Positions 32,015 to 41,764 of a stretch of 64,000 nucleotides of DNA are shown here, piece after piece. The notes under the pieces are model-generated. The model was not told the DNA's origin. It did no database searches and saw nothing but the letters and a program-made list of their open reading frames with translations. Every line of letters begins with the position of its first letter. Within the stretch, counting starts at the first letter, position 1. Source of the DNA: Flavobacterium sp. J27 (GTDB lineage Bacteria > Bacteroidota > Bacteroidia > Flavobacteriales > Flavobacteriaceae); assembly GCF_004303025.1 (NCBI RefSeq), contig NZ_PJQW01000003.1, forward strand, positions 372,001 to 436,000, written 5' to 3'. Position numbers and translations under genes: made by a program.

Positions 32015-34360
32015 ATGAAAAAAAAGACTCAAAAGTTTAAATCATTTGTTTCTAGTCAGAATGCTTTTGCATTAGCAACATCTGTGTTACATGTAGTAAT
32101 TATTCTCTTTTGTATAAAAAGCAATGGACAAACCTTACTTTTTAATTCTGGTTTTGAAGGTACCACTTCGATTAATCAATTAAACGCTCAAAAAGATATA
32201 TTTTCTGGTATAGATACTACTGTTGGAATGCCAAATAACTGGAATACAATTACTAGTCAACCTAATATAGGTTTGTTTCGTTTGGAATATGAAGAAGGAA
32301 ATGCAAATCAACGAAGGGCTGCAATTGTAAATGACCCAGTTAATGCGAATAACAAAGTGCTTAATTTTAAGATTTTACAACCTCATATCAACATGTTGCC
32401 TGGTTATACAGTAAACAACATTGTTTTTAATAAAAAGGGAAGAATACAAGTAGATATGTATGGTTGTTCAGGATTAAAAGAAGTTTTTCAATCGGTTCGT
32501 CTTTTTATACCTAATGATTTTAATAAAATTATTAATGAAAGTAATTTTCCAGGTGTAGGCGATTGGATCACTCTTTTTGAATTTTGGAATGATGCCCCAT
32601 GGACATCTACGAATAGCCCTTTTCGATTTGGGGTAGGTTTACAGAAAGAAATTGCAACTAAAGGAGCACCTTTATATTTTAAAGCATCCGGACAAAGATT
32701 GGTAAATGGTAATTGGGTACAACCCGAGGATTGGGAAAATATGAATACCCATTTTGAAGTCCCTATTGGTAAGTGGATGACAATTGAATATTACATCAAA
32801 GAAGGTAAAGTAGGAACGGGACGTTTTTATTTTGCGGTTACTCCAGATGGAGAAGAGAAAACTATTTTATGGGATCTTAAGAATGTACCTACTTGCCATC
32901 CGAATGACCCTACACCAAGTGGCTTATCTGAATTAAATATTCTTAAGCTTTATACTTCAAATAATATGATTAATCAGATGAACAACTTGGGAGGCGTTTT
33001 TCAAGTTTATTGGGATGATTTGAAATTCTGGAAAAATCTAACCCCAGAACAAGTCAATATAGCAAGTCCTTCAGCATTTACAGCTGCAAATATATTATCG
33101 AATCAAGTAACGTTTAATTGGAATGATAATGCAACGAATGAATCTGAATATTTCTTAGAAAGAAGAAACTTACCTGACGGTCAGTATGAAGTTGCTAAAC
33201 AACTAGGAATAAATAAAACAGATTGTGTGGATAATAATGTGATTGGAGGGGAATCATATAGATACAGATTATCTGGAAAAAATGCTTATGGAAGATCTAA
33301 ATATGTTTATCTAGATGTAACGACACCATCAATAGTAGTTGCGCCTTCAAATTTAAATGTTACAGCAATTCAAGAAAATCAGGCTACTTTAAAATGGGTT
33401 GATAATTCTAATAACGAAACGGCTTTTGTGATTGATAGACGTTCTGTTACAGATGGAGGCGATTATACTTATTTGAGTACAGTAAATGCCAATGCCACTT
33501 CTTTTACAGATGCTACATTGATGCCAAATAAAGAATACCGTTACCGCTTATCTGCCAAGAATGGAAATGTAATTTCAGATTTTTCTTATTCAGCAGTTTT
33601 CAAGACAATCGAATTAAATGGGACAGGTTTACAAGCAACGTATTATAATAATATGGATTTTACAGGAACATCAATCACAAGAATTGATCCAACGATAAAT
33701 TTTAATTGGGGAAATGGTTCTCCATCAACTAGTATTCAAGCCGATACTTTTTCAGCAAGTTGGATTGGACAAGTAAAGCCAAAAACAACAGGAACCTATA
33801 CTTTTTATACGAATAGTGACGATGGTGTTCGTTTATGGGTAAATGGTGTTTTATTAATCAATAAATGGAATAACCAAGCAACTACAGAATATTCTGGTAC
33901 CGTCCAATTGAATGGAGGTCAAAAATATAATATTGCTTTAGAATACTTTGATAATACAAGAGGAGCCGTTGTACAATTGAGTTGGTCTAGTATTGGTTTG
34001 CCAAAAGAAATAATACCTCAAACCGCATTGTATCCATCTAGTGGAGCTGCTAATAAAGTAGTTAATACAGTAAATTCTACTACAATTGTAAAAGAAATTT
34101 CAGAATCAAATCCTAGCTTCTTAGTTTACCCAAATCCTGCAAAAGATATTTTATATTTTAATTTAGAGACTATAAATGAAAGTAGTATTGTTGCAGAATT
34201 AGTTTCTTCTGAAAATAAAGTTGTCAAAACAGTTTCGTATGCAGCATCTAAAGATAAACCAACCTATTCTTTTGATACTACCGAAATACCTGCTGGAATC
34301 TATTATCTAAAAATAAACAATGGATTACAAATAATCATAAAGAAAATTATCATTGATTAA
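32015..34360 (+). CDS. T9SS-exported multidomain protein: jelly-roll-like, Fn3 x2, PA14
   Basis: The ATG at 32015 gives 781 residues. It has an N-terminal signal of about 39 residues, a roughly 300-residue region resembling the beta-jelly-roll of polysaccharide lyase or lectin-type proteins (GKWMTIEYYIKEGKVGTG, VYWDDLKFWKN), two fibronectin type III repeats at about 352-438 and 443-532, a PA14 domain at about 535-672 (ATYYNNMDFTGTSIT, NSDDGVRLWVNGVLLINKW), and a T9SS sorting tail (FLVYPNPAKDILYF) at about 701-781. PA14 and Fn3 suggest carbohydrate binding at the cell surface. The enzymatic role of the first domain is unproven. Confidence 0.82.
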   Translation: MKKKTQKFKSFVSSQNAFALATSVLHVVIILFCIKSNGQTLLFNSGFEGTTSINQLNAQKDIFSGIDTTVGMPNNWNTITSQPNIGLFRLEYEEGNANQRRAAIVNDPVNANNKVLNFKILQPHINMLPGYTVNNIVFNKKGRIQVDMYGCSGLKEVFQSVRLFIPNDFNKIINESNFPGVGDWITLFEFWNDAPWTSTNSPFRFGVGLQKEIATKGAPLYFKASGQRLVNGNWVQPEDWENMNTHFEVPIGKWMTIEYYIKEGKVGTGRFYFAVTPDGEEKTILWDLKNVPTCHPNDPTPSGLSELNILKLYTSNNMINQMNNLGGVFQVYWDDLKFWKNLTPEQVNIASPSAFTAANILSNQVTFNWNDNATNESEYFLERRNLPDGQYEVAKQLGINKTDCVDNNVIGGESYRYRLSGKNAYGRSKYVYLDVTTPSIVVAPSNLNVTAIQENQATLKWVDNSNNETAFVIDRRSVTDGGDYTYLSTVNANATSFTDATLMPNKEYRYRLSAKNGNVISDFSYSAVFKTIELNGTGLQATYYNNMDFTGTSITRIDPTINFNWGNGSPSTSIQADTFSASWIGQVKPKTTGTYTFYTNSDDGVRLWVNGVLLINKWNNQATTEYSGTVQLNGGQKYNIALEYFDNTRGAVVQLSWSSIGLPKEIIPQTALYPSSGAANKVVNTVNSTTIVKEISESNPSFLVYPNPAKDILYFNLETINESSIVAELVSSENKVVKTVSYAASKDKPTYSFDTTEIPAGIYYLKINNGLQIIIKKIIID

Positions 34361-34400
34361 TATAGTTTGTTAGTTTTGAATAACTAATTTTTAATGATAC

Positions 34401-34433
34401 AAAAGGATTCTACTTTTTAAGTGGAATCCTTTT
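34401..34433. terminator. Bidirectional terminator after the PA14 protein
   Basis: AAAAGGATTC and GAATCCTTTT form a 10-bp stem, extended inside by ACTT/AAGT after one mismatch. It separates convergent genes ending at 34360 and 34438. Confidence 0.75.
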
Positions 34434-34437
34434 ACTT

Positions 34438-34806
34438 TTAAAACATACCATTTTCATTAATGATATCTTTTGGAACGGGTTGACCAAAATCCCAAAGTTC
34501 TACAATTTTATTATCCTGGAATCTGAAAATATGCATGACAGCTAATTCCATATCATTATTTTGTAATTGAATCCGAGAATGTACAGCAACCAAATTGTCA
34601 TCTTCTAATATTCGTTGTATTTCAAAAATTTTATTCGGATTTTGAACTGCATTTTCTTCCATGGCGAGCATTAAAGTATTTTGATCTCCTTTAAAATAGG
34701 CATTATGATGAATAAATTTAGAATCGATATACAAATCAAATGCTTCTCTAGCTTTCCCTTTAGCCGCAAGATGTAAAAAATGGGTAGCTATTTCTTTTTT
34801 TGTCAT
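34438..34806 (-). CDS. SnoaL-like / NTF2-fold family protein
   Basis: This 122-residue soluble protein matches the SnoaL-like polyketide-cyclase/NTF2 pattern: an N-terminal helix pair with FIHHNAYFKGD, then strands with VAVHSRIQL and MHIFRFQDNKIVELWDFGQPVP. Members bind small ligands or isomerise ring compounds, but most are uncharacterised. It has no operon partner within 80 bp. Confidence 0.8.
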   Translation of the reverse strand: MTKKEIATHFLHLAAKGKAREAFDLYIDSKFIHHNAYFKGDQNTLMLAMEENAVQNPNKIFEIQRILEDDNLVAVHSRIQLQNNDMELAVMHIFRFQDNKIVELWDFGQPVPKDIINENGMF

Positions 34807-34888
34807 GGATAGATGGAATTGAATTGAATTGAATAAAAATCAACTGAAATACAAAGCGTAATTTTTTTCAGTTGCCTTTTATTGTATA

Positions 34889-35407
34889 TTATTGTGCAAT
34901 ACTTTTTCGTTTTAAAATGAACGAACTAATTAACGTAACAAGAAAACCGACAGGTAAAATTTCTGTATACGTAATCATGGCATTAAAAAATGGGTTTTTA
35001 TACATGGTAGAAAATTCTGCCATTTCTTTTGTTTTTTGTTCTATTTCCATCACACTTGCTCCATTTTGTTTTAAACCGTTTATCATGTGTTCGGCATATT
35101 TTTCTGTAAAATCTGGTACAAAATAAAAAAAGTTAATCAACCAAGTAACTACATACATTGTTGAGGCAATAAGAACAATTATACTGCCGATTTTAAAAGC
35201 TTTACCAAAACTAATAGTACCGTTATTGTATTTGTCTCTGTAATTTTTGATACCTACGTATACAAGTGAGAATGCAATAAGCATCGAGGAATAACCAATA
35301 AGCATTCCTTTTTCAAAATCAACACTGTCTGTAGAGGTTAAAAAAAGCATAGGTACAGAAACAACAATACCAGCTATTAATCCGAAAATAATAATATTTT
35401 TTTTCAT
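34889..35407 (-). CDS. DUF4199 family membrane protein
   Basis: This 172-residue protein has about four membrane helices and the DUF4199 layout. The loop between helices 3 and 4 (about residues 98-145) is charged and helical (KYAEHMINGLKQNGASVMEI). Function is unknown. It lies just downstream of a tethered LuxR-type regulator on the same strand, an arrangement I recall from other flavobacteria, so the two may form a small membrane regulatory pair. Confidence 0.75.
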   Translation of the reverse strand: MKKNIIIFGLIAGIVVSVPMLFLTSTDSVDFEKGMLIGYSSMLIAFSLVYVGIKNYRDKYNNGTISFGKAFKIGSIIVLIASTMYVVTWLINFFYFVPDFTEKYAEHMINGLKQNGASVMEIEQKTKEMAEFSTMYKNPFFNAMITYTEILPVGFLVTLISSFILKRKSIAQ

Positions 35408-35516
35408 AATAAGAATAATTTATTACTTGCAAATGTGAACATTACTCCTTTTTTTTTACTCATACTTTAGTATATTTTTGACCCTATATCGTTTTTTTGT
35501 ACTAAAGTAGGGTTTG

Positions 35517-35990
35517 TTAAGGTATTAGTTGTAAGCGTTTTGCCTTTTCAACTGCTTGGGTACGTCTTTTTACCTCTAATTTTTCAAAAATATTTTGATT
35601 GTGTGTCTTTACAGTGCTTAAAGAAACAAAAATAATATTAGCAATTTCCTGATTACTGTTGCCATCAGCCATTAGATGTAATATTTCTAATTCTCTTGAA
35701 CTTAATTCTAGTTGGGAAACAAGACTTTTATTTAACACAAAAGGGGTTTCTTTCCGAATAAAGATTTCTTTCTCCACAATGATTGTTTTGGGTTTGCTTA
35801 ATTTTAAAGCAAGCCAAATTCCCAAAGCAGTAAAAAGTAAGGCAATGGAACCAATGTATATTTCTAACGAATGGTCAAACAGGATATACCGAAGTTCTAA
35901 CCATTTTAAGAAAAAAAGTAAAATAGCTAAACTAATGCCATATGCAATAATCGTTTTATGTGTTTGAAACCATTTTATTAAATAAGACAT
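35517..35990 (-). CDS. Membrane-tethered LuxR-type helix-turn-helix regulator
   Basis: The 157-residue protein begins with two membrane helices (about 13-31 and 43-63), followed by a short linker and a C-terminal GerE/LuxR helix-turn-helix at about 94-155 (LSSRELEILHLMADGNSNQE, IANIIFVSLSTVKTHNQNIF). There is no receiver domain, so DNA binding is probably controlled by a membrane partner, possibly the DUF4199 protein 109 bp downstream. Confidence 0.85.
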   Translation of the reverse strand: MSYLIKWFQTHKTIIAYGISLAILLFFLKWLELRYILFDHSLEIYIGSIALLFTALGIWLALKLSKPKTIIVEKEIFIRKETPFVLNKSLVSQLELSSRELEILHLMADGNSNQEIANIIFVSLSTVKTHNQNIFEKLEVKRRTQAVEKAKRLQLIP

Positions 35991-36065
35991 GTATTTTTGT
36001 TTATCTCTATTTAGGTATTGCCTAGTATTATTAGATAAATATAAGAAAATTAATGTTTTAGATTG

Positions 36066-37193
36066 TTATTCTAAAGCTTGTTTTAAATCGAAAAGTAAAT
36101 CATCAATATATTCAATTCCTATAGAAAGGCGTATTAAATTTTCTGGACTAATCGGATTTGTACCTTCAACGCTTCTTCGGTGTTCTACTAAACTTTCTAC
36201 TCCACCTAATGAAGTGGCATGTTTAAAAATTTGTAATTTATTGGTAAACCGTAATGCATTTTCTTGATTCCCTTTTACCAAAATTGATACAATAGTTCCA
36301 AAACCATGTTGCATTTGTTTTTTAGCAATTGTATGATTTTCATGTGAAGTTAATCCAGGAAAAAATACTTTTTCTATAGCGGCATGTGTATTTAAGAAAG
36401 AAGCTATAACCATTGCATTATCGCATTGTGCTTTAAAACGTAAAGGAAAAGTTGCCAAACTTCTATTGAGTAACCAGCAATCAAAAGGTGCTGGAACTGC
36501 TCCTGCCATTTTTTGGTAGGTTCGTATACTTTCACTTATTTCATTTTCTTTATTGGTTAAAATAATACCTCCTAATATGTCAGAATGACCACTGAAAAAT
36601 TTAGTGGAAGAATACATCACATAATCAATACCTATGTTTATTGTTTTTTGAAGGATTGGAGTAGCAAATGTATTGTCGCAAACTGTTAAAAGGTTGTGTT
36701 TTTTTGCAATTGAAATCACAGCTTCAAGATCAGTAATTTTTAATTGAGGGTTGGAAGGTGTTTCTATCCAAATTAATTTTGTATTTGATTGAATGGCTTC
36801 TTCAATATTTGAAGCAGTAGTCATATCAATCATCGTGCTTGTAACATTCCAACGCTTAAAAAAAGTATTCAGCAATTGTCTGGTACCATGATAACAATCA
36901 TCTGGTATAATAAGGTGACAATTTGGTTCGAGTAATGTATTGAATAACGCGTTTATAGCTGCCATTCCAGAGGCAAAAGTAATAGCTGTTTTTGCTTCTT
37001 CTATACTTGCTATTTTCTGTTCTACAGCAATTCTATTTGGGTTTTCAGCACGAGTGTAAATATATTCTCCTGTACTACCATCTTCGTTTCGCTCAAAAGT
37101 GGTAGATAGATGAATAGGTTGAATAATATCTTTATTGTTTCCTTTTTTTACCCCAGCGTGTACTGCCAAAGTGTGTATGTGCTGTCTTTTCAT
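36066..37193 (-). CDS. PLP-dependent trans-sulfuration enzyme (cystathionine synthase/lyase family)
   Basis: This 375-residue enzyme belongs to the Cys/Met metabolism PLP family. Visible features are QPIHLSTTFER, the EYIYTRAENPNR phosphate-binding segment, the ASGMAAINAL motif, CDNTFATP, and the PLP lysine in YSSTKFFSGHSD near residue 196. The late LGGVESLVEHR is also diagnostic. It could be cystathionine gamma-synthase, gamma-lyase or O-acyl-homoserine sulfhydrylase; the sequence alone does not decide. No methionine gene is adjacent. Confidence 0.88.
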   Translation of the reverse strand: MKRQHIHTLAVHAGVKKGNNKDIIQPIHLSTTFERNEDGSTGEYIYTRAENPNRIAVEQKIASIEEAKTAITFASGMAAINALFNTLLEPNCHLIIPDDCYHGTRQLLNTFFKRWNVTSTMIDMTTASNIEEAIQSNTKLIWIETPSNPQLKITDLEAVISIAKKHNLLTVCDNTFATPILQKTINIGIDYVMYSSTKFFSGHSDILGGIILTNKENEISESIRTYQKMAGAVPAPFDCWLLNRSLATFPLRFKAQCDNAMVIASFLNTHAAIEKVFFPGLTSHENHTIAKKQMQHGFGTIVSILVKGNQENALRFTNKLQIFKHATSLGGVESLVEHRRSVEGTNPISPENLIRLSIGIEYIDDLLFDLKQALE

Positions 37194-37251
37194 AGGTGTA
37201 TAATTATTAAATAATTACTGAAAACACCTTGTAACGTCATCAAAAAAAGCT

Positions 37252-37980
37252 TTATTTTTTATTTGCTATGGCTTCTTTTTTAGTGTCGTAAATATGTTTT
37301 CTTAAAACTTTTCCATATTTAGATGCAGCTACTTGTCTGCTCATATGTTTTGCAATGGTATCTAAGTAAGCAATGTTAATATCTGGAATTTCTGTTAGCG
37401 CTAAATAAGGTGCAACTTCATATTCTCCGTGTGTTACTGCAAAATTTGCTGTATAGCGATATTTTCTTTTAATTAATTTTTCAAAAGCATCTTCTATACT
37501 GTCTGCTCTTTGCTGGTTGAAATTAGTAGCATTTTCAATTCTTTTCTTTATAATGGTTAAATTTTCATCATTAAATTTAGATTTAAAACCATTAAACTCA
37601 TCTAATAACTCTTGGTTTTTTGAACCAGTTATTTTTGCCGCTGCATAAAATTCTTTTAATGTAGTTTCAATATTCATATCACCAGGTTCAGCAAAGAAAC
37701 TTAAATTGTTATCAATAGAATTTGTTTGTCCTCTATCTAAAATTAAGTATAATACTTCAGGATTTTTAAGTGGAATAGAAGTTTCAAAATGAGATGCTCC
37801 TTTAATAATAATACTATCTATAGTAATTAAGGTTGTGTCTTCAATTTTTTTAATGTATAATTTTCCTTGACTTAATCCTTTTACATTTCCTGTTAAATGT
37901 AAACTTTCTTTAGGGGCATCATTTTCATTACAAGAGATTAAACTCAATAATCCAAGTCCAAAAAGTAAAACTTTTTTCAT
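37252..37980 (-). CDS. DUF4369 lipoprotein
   Basis: This 242-residue protein has a lipoprotein signal (LLSLISC, Cys17) followed by the DUF4369 beta-domain pattern (HLTGNVKGLSQGKLYIKKIE... SFFAEPGDMNIET). In longer relatives the domain precedes a thioredoxin fold; here the C-terminal part is a helical, charged tail without CxxC, so a reductase role is not supported. It is probably on the periplasmic face of a membrane. The DUF819 gene lies 19 bp upstream on the same strand. Confidence 0.82.
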   Translation of the reverse strand: MKKVLLFGLGLLSLISCNENDAPKESLHLTGNVKGLSQGKLYIKKIEDTTLITIDSIIIKGASHFETSIPLKNPEVLYLILDRGQTNSIDNNLSFFAEPGDMNIETTLKEFYAAAKITGSKNQELLDEFNGFKSKFNDENLTIIKKRIENATNFNQQRADSIEDAFEKLIKRKYRYTANFAVTHGEYEVAPYLALTEIPDINIAYLDTIAKHMSRQVAASKYGKVLRKHIYDTKKEAIANKK

Positions 37981-37999
37981 TTTGTATTTTCTTTTTTAA

Positions 38000-39304
38000 T
38001 TATTTTGGAGCTGCATGTTCCATTAAAAAGGTGCAAATAATAGCTCCGTATGTACCTATAATATAACCGAAAATTGCTAAAAGCACTCCTACACTTGCTA
38101 AGGACGAATGAAACGCAGAAGCTACAACGGGTGCAGATGCTGCTCCACCCACATTAGCCTGACTTCCAACCGCTATGAAAAAGTAAGGTGCTTTTATTAA
38201 TTTTGCGACTGCAAATATGATAATAAAATGAATTATCATCCAAATAATTCCAACAAGAATTAATCCTGGGTTTTCTAAAACAGATGTCAAATTCATTTTC
38301 ATGCCAATTGATGCTACTAAAATATAAATAAAGATACTTCCTATTTTACTAGCTCCTGCTCCTTCATAGGTTTTTAATTTTGTGTAAGATAATATAATTC
38401 CTAAAAGAGTAGCTATAGTTATCATCCAAAAGAAAGTTCCTCCAAAAGTGGAAGCAAAACTCTTTGGGTCGTTAACAACTTCGAAAGTTTGGATACAAAA
38501 TTTTGATGCTATTTGTGATCCCCAATGTGATATTCCTACTGACGTAAATGCAATAGCTAAGATAACCATATAATCTGTTAATGAAGGGTTTCTTTTAACA
38601 CTTTCTTGATAGCTAGAAACTTTGTCTTGGAGTTGTTGGATGGAAGAATTGTCTGCTTTTAACCATTTATTGATAGCTTCTTTTTTTCCAATTCCAAATA
38701 ATAAAAAAGCCATTCCAATATTAGCAACAACAATATCAACTAGTACCATTGCTCCATATTTAGATTGGTTAAATTTGAAAATCTCTAACATTGCTGCTTG
38801 ATTTGCACCACCGCCAATCCAACTTCCAGCAATGGTCGATAAACCTCTCCAAACCGCATCAAAATCATTGCCACCAACTGTTTCTGGTGAAAAAATGGAT
38901 AGGATTAAAATAGCAATAGGACCACCTAGAATAATACCAACCGTTCCAGCTAAGAAAACTAAAATAGATTTGAATCCTAAATTCATAAGTGCTTTTAAAT
39001 CTATGCTTAGAGTCATTAAAACCAATGCTGCAGGTAATAAATAGCGACTAGCAATATAGTATATTTGTGAACTTTTTTTTACTTCTTCACCTGTTGCTGA
39101 AATCTCTATCCAATCTGGAGCAATAATATTTAGAGAACTTAAAACAGCAGGAAGTAAATAACACATTAATAGTGCTGGTATAAATTTGTAAAATGTTTTC
39201 CAATTCCCTTCATTTTTAGAAGAAGTATAAAAAACAAAACCTAGAACGAACATTAGCAAACCAAAAACAATTGTATCGTCAGTAAAATAAGGGGGATTTT
39301 GCAT
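38000..39304 (-). CDS. DUF819 family multi-spanning membrane protein
   Basis: This 434-residue protein has about ten to twelve hydrophobic helices with the DUF819 motifs GSWIGGGANQAAM (about 163-175) and VGSQANVGGAASAPVVASAF (about 383-402). These paired glycine-rich loops in opposite halves resemble those of inverted-repeat secondary transporters. The substrate is unknown. The DUF4369 lipoprotein gene follows on the same strand. Confidence 0.85.
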   Translation of the reverse strand: MQNPPYFTDDTIVFGLLMFVLGFVFYTSSKNEGNWKTFYKFIPALLMCYLLPAVLSSLNIIAPDWIEISATGEEVKKSSQIYYIASRYLLPAALVLMTLSIDLKALMNLGFKSILVFLAGTVGIILGGPIAILILSIFSPETVGGNDFDAVWRGLSTIAGSWIGGGANQAAMLEIFKFNQSKYGAMVLVDIVVANIGMAFLLFGIGKKEAINKWLKADNSSIQQLQDKVSSYQESVKRNPSLTDYMVILAIAFTSVGISHWGSQIASKFCIQTFEVVNDPKSFASTFGGTFFWMITIATLLGIILSYTKLKTYEGAGASKIGSIFIYILVASIGMKMNLTSVLENPGLILVGIIWMIIHFIIIFAVAKLIKAPYFFIAVGSQANVGGAASAPVVASAFHSSLASVGVLLAIFGYIIGTYGAIICTFLMEHAAPK

Positions 39305-39330
39305 TTTTTATAATTTGTCTGCAAAATAAT

Positions 39331-39366
39331 AAAAAAATCCTCAAAATAGAATCTACTTTGAGGATT
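39331..39366 (-). terminator. Terminator after the M61 peptidase gene
   Basis: AATCCTCAAA and TTTGAGGATT make a 10-bp stem. The minus-strand transcript ends in a T7 run (the A-run at 39331-39337). Confidence 0.75.
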
Positions 39367-39388
39367 AGTATTTTAAATACAAAAGGAA

Positions 39389-41245
39389 TTATCCTTTTAA
39401 CCAAGCTTCTCTAACTGTCTTTTTACTATCATCAGTAGCTTGATAGCCTTGAATTGTTTCTTTTGGCATTGCAATTGTACCTTTGATTTCTTGCTCAGCA
39501 CCATCTCTCTTAATTTTTAAAGTAATGGCATCTCCATCTTTCCATCCCATACTTCCTAAAACTAAATCATAAATATTATCTAAATTATAATTAGTTCCGT
39601 TTACAGCAAGGATTTTATCACCGCCTTTTAGCCCTAAATTAGTCATAAATTCATTTAATTCTATACTAGGAATAATCATGATTTCTTTGGTAGACTGATC
39701 GATTGTAATGTAAGGGATTTGACCTCCTTTTAAGAATGGATTACCTTGTACTTCAATTTCAGCTGGAGTAACTCCCATTTTTGCAAAATATTCATCATAA
39801 GGAATTGGTGTTTCACCAGCTACGTATTTGTTTAAAAATGCGCCTACAGCTGGATAAGTGAATTTAGTAATGGTGCTAAATAATTCTTCGTCTTTGAAAG
39901 CTTTTTTGGTACCAAATTCATTTGATAAATCTTGCATTAAATTTAAAATACCTTTTTGACCATTACTGTTTTCTCGTATTAAAATATCCACACACATAGC
40001 AATTAATGCTCCTTTTTGGTACACGTTAATATATTGATCTTTATAAGGTTCTTTTAAAACGTTTTTACTCATTTTAGTAAAACTCATTTTATCATTCATG
40101 CGTTTTGATTGCTCAATTTTATCAGACATTCTTTCATAAAACTCAGTTTCATCAATTAAACCTTGATTTACTTGAAATAAATTAGCGAAATATTCTGTTA
40201 CTCCTTCATACATCCATAAATGCTCAGACATTTGTGGATTGTTAAAATCAAAATACTGAATTTCGTTTGAATGCACAGTTAAAGGAGTTACGATATGGAA
40301 AAATTCATGAGAAACAATATCTTTTAATTGTTCTCTTAATTGTTCTAATTCCATTCTTTCTGGCATAACTACTGTAGTTGAAGTAGGGTGTTCTAAAGCA
40401 CCAAAGCCTTTTGCATCATTTTCTATATTAGAAAGATATAGTAGAATAGCATATTTTTTTGTCGCATTGAAAGCTCCTAGGAATTTCTTTTGAGCGGTCA
40501 TCATTTTTTCCATGTTTGGAGTAATATCTTTAGCCGTATATTTACCTGTAGGTGAATACACACTGATAATGATTTCCATATCATCTACCATGAAAGTAGT
40601 AATGTCTGGTTTAGAATACATTAATGGCATTTCAACCAAAGTGGCATATTTAGAGCTATGAAAAACATCTTTAGCATTTGATTTATCTAAATCTGTCATG
40701 GCAGACACACCTAATAAACTTTCTGGATGTGTAATGGTTAAAACATATGGAGTTTCCGTTTTTCCTTCAAAATAACCTACAAAACCATGTGTGTTTAACA
40801 TGAAGTTTTCACCTGCTATAATATTTGTTCCTGCAGGAGAAAAAATATCTTCGCTTTTTCCAAAACCACCACCACCTTCTGTGTCAAATGAATCGTTTAC
40901 TAAGTAAGTTACTTTGGCTAGTTTTTTAGCATCATCAATTTTGTATGAGTTAACATCAATCTTAGTTACTCTTAATCCATTACCTGCTGCATCTAGAGCT
41001 TTGAAATCTTCAATAAATCTACCGTAATCATCTTCTGAATACGTTCCAGGTACTGTTTTTGGTATGAAAAAAGTGGTACTTTCTGATGTGAAAGTAGGTG
41101 CATCTATAGCTACCATTACTTTGTCATCTTTTACGTTTACTAAGTCGATAGCAACATTAACTTCGTCTTTTTTTGTAGTTGTAGAACCAGTTTTACAACT
41201 CCAAACAAAACTTGCTACAGCAAGGGTTAAAATTATTTTTTTCAT
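39389..41245 (-). CDS. M61-family metallopeptidase lipoprotein with PDZ domain
   Basis: This 618-residue protein has a lipoprotein signal (ASFVWSC, Cys17), an N-terminal beta-domain, and the M61 zinc site: HEFFH at 313-317 plus E347 in LWMYEGVTEYF. A PDZ domain lies near the C-terminus (about 500-595, LGLKGGDKILAVNGTNYN). M61 enzymes act as aminopeptidases preferring N-terminal glycine or similar residues. It is expected to be membrane-anchored outside the cytoplasm. It is monocistronic, bounded by hairpins on both sides. Confidence 0.9.
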   Translation of the reverse strand: MKKIILTLAVASFVWSCKTGSTTTKKDEVNVAIDLVNVKDDKVMVAIDAPTFTSESTTFFIPKTVPGTYSEDDYGRFIEDFKALDAAGNGLRVTKIDVNSYKIDDAKKLAKVTYLVNDSFDTEGGGGFGKSEDIFSPAGTNIIAGENFMLNTHGFVGYFEGKTETPYVLTITHPESLLGVSAMTDLDKSNAKDVFHSSKYATLVEMPLMYSKPDITTFMVDDMEIIISVYSPTGKYTAKDITPNMEKMMTAQKKFLGAFNATKKYAILLYLSNIENDAKGFGALEHPTSTTVVMPERMELEQLREQLKDIVSHEFFHIVTPLTVHSNEIQYFDFNNPQMSEHLWMYEGVTEYFANLFQVNQGLIDETEFYERMSDKIEQSKRMNDKMSFTKMSKNVLKEPYKDQYINVYQKGALIAMCVDILIRENSNGQKGILNLMQDLSNEFGTKKAFKDEELFSTITKFTYPAVGAFLNKYVAGETPIPYDEYFAKMGVTPAEIEVQGNPFLKGGQIPYITIDQSTKEIMIIPSIELNEFMTNLGLKGGDKILAVNGTNYNLDNIYDLVLGSMGWKDGDAITLKIKRDGAEQEIKGTIAMPKETIQGYQATDDSKKTVREAWLKG

Positions 41246-41302
41246 TTAAATCGTTATTGATATTTTAATTTGACGTTAAAGCTATGAAAATGTTACATTT
41301 TT

Positions 41303-41336
41303 AAATAAAAAAAGCCCTTCATTTAGGAAGAGCTTA
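41303..41336 (-). terminator. Terminator after the DUF2805 gene
   Basis: In the minus-strand transcript AAGCTCTTC pairs with GAAGGGCTT through one G-U pair and is followed by T7. It ends six bases before the stop of the DUF2805 gene. Confidence 0.7.
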
Positions 41337-41341
41337 ACATT

Positions 41342-41623
41342 TTAATCAAATTTATTTTTAAAGTAGTATTTACTATCTAAATCATCATCCTCTAGGGGAT
41401 CAAACTTTAAAGGTTTTGGCTTAGGTTTACTTGAAACAGCTTTCTTTTTCCAAATTTCAAAATTATCTTTCGATAATTTCTTTTTCATTAATTCTGTAAC
41501 TTCATTTTCTGAAATTCCAAATTCTTCTTTTAAGGCTTCAAATGGTTTTTTTTCCTCTTGAGCCATAGTTACAACTCTTTCTAAAGTTTCGTTGTCTAAT
41601 TCTGAAATCTTTCTTTTTTTCAT
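41342..41623 (-). CDS. DUF2805 (TIGR03643-like) small protein
   Basis: This 93-residue basic protein contains a small helical domain (LDNETLERVVTMAQEEKKPFEALKEEF...) with a helix-turn-helix look, then a Lys/Pro linker and an acidic tail (PLEDDDLDSKYYF). It matches my memory of DUF2805/TIGR03643. Function is unknown. It has its own terminator downstream. Confidence 0.75.
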   Translation of the reverse strand: MKKRKISELDNETLERVVTMAQEEKKPFEALKEEFGISENEVTELMKKKLSKDNFEIWKKKAVSSKPKPKPLKFDPLEDDDLDSKYYFKNKFD

Positions 41624-41764
41624 CAGATGAAAAATTAATCTGTAAATTTATTAATGTTATGTAGTTCAATATTACTAAAAAAAATTACTAAAAAAAATAT
41701 ATTCGTTCATTTTTAGAAATTTCTTAATATTATTTATAGTTTACTGTGTTTTATTAAAAAATCA

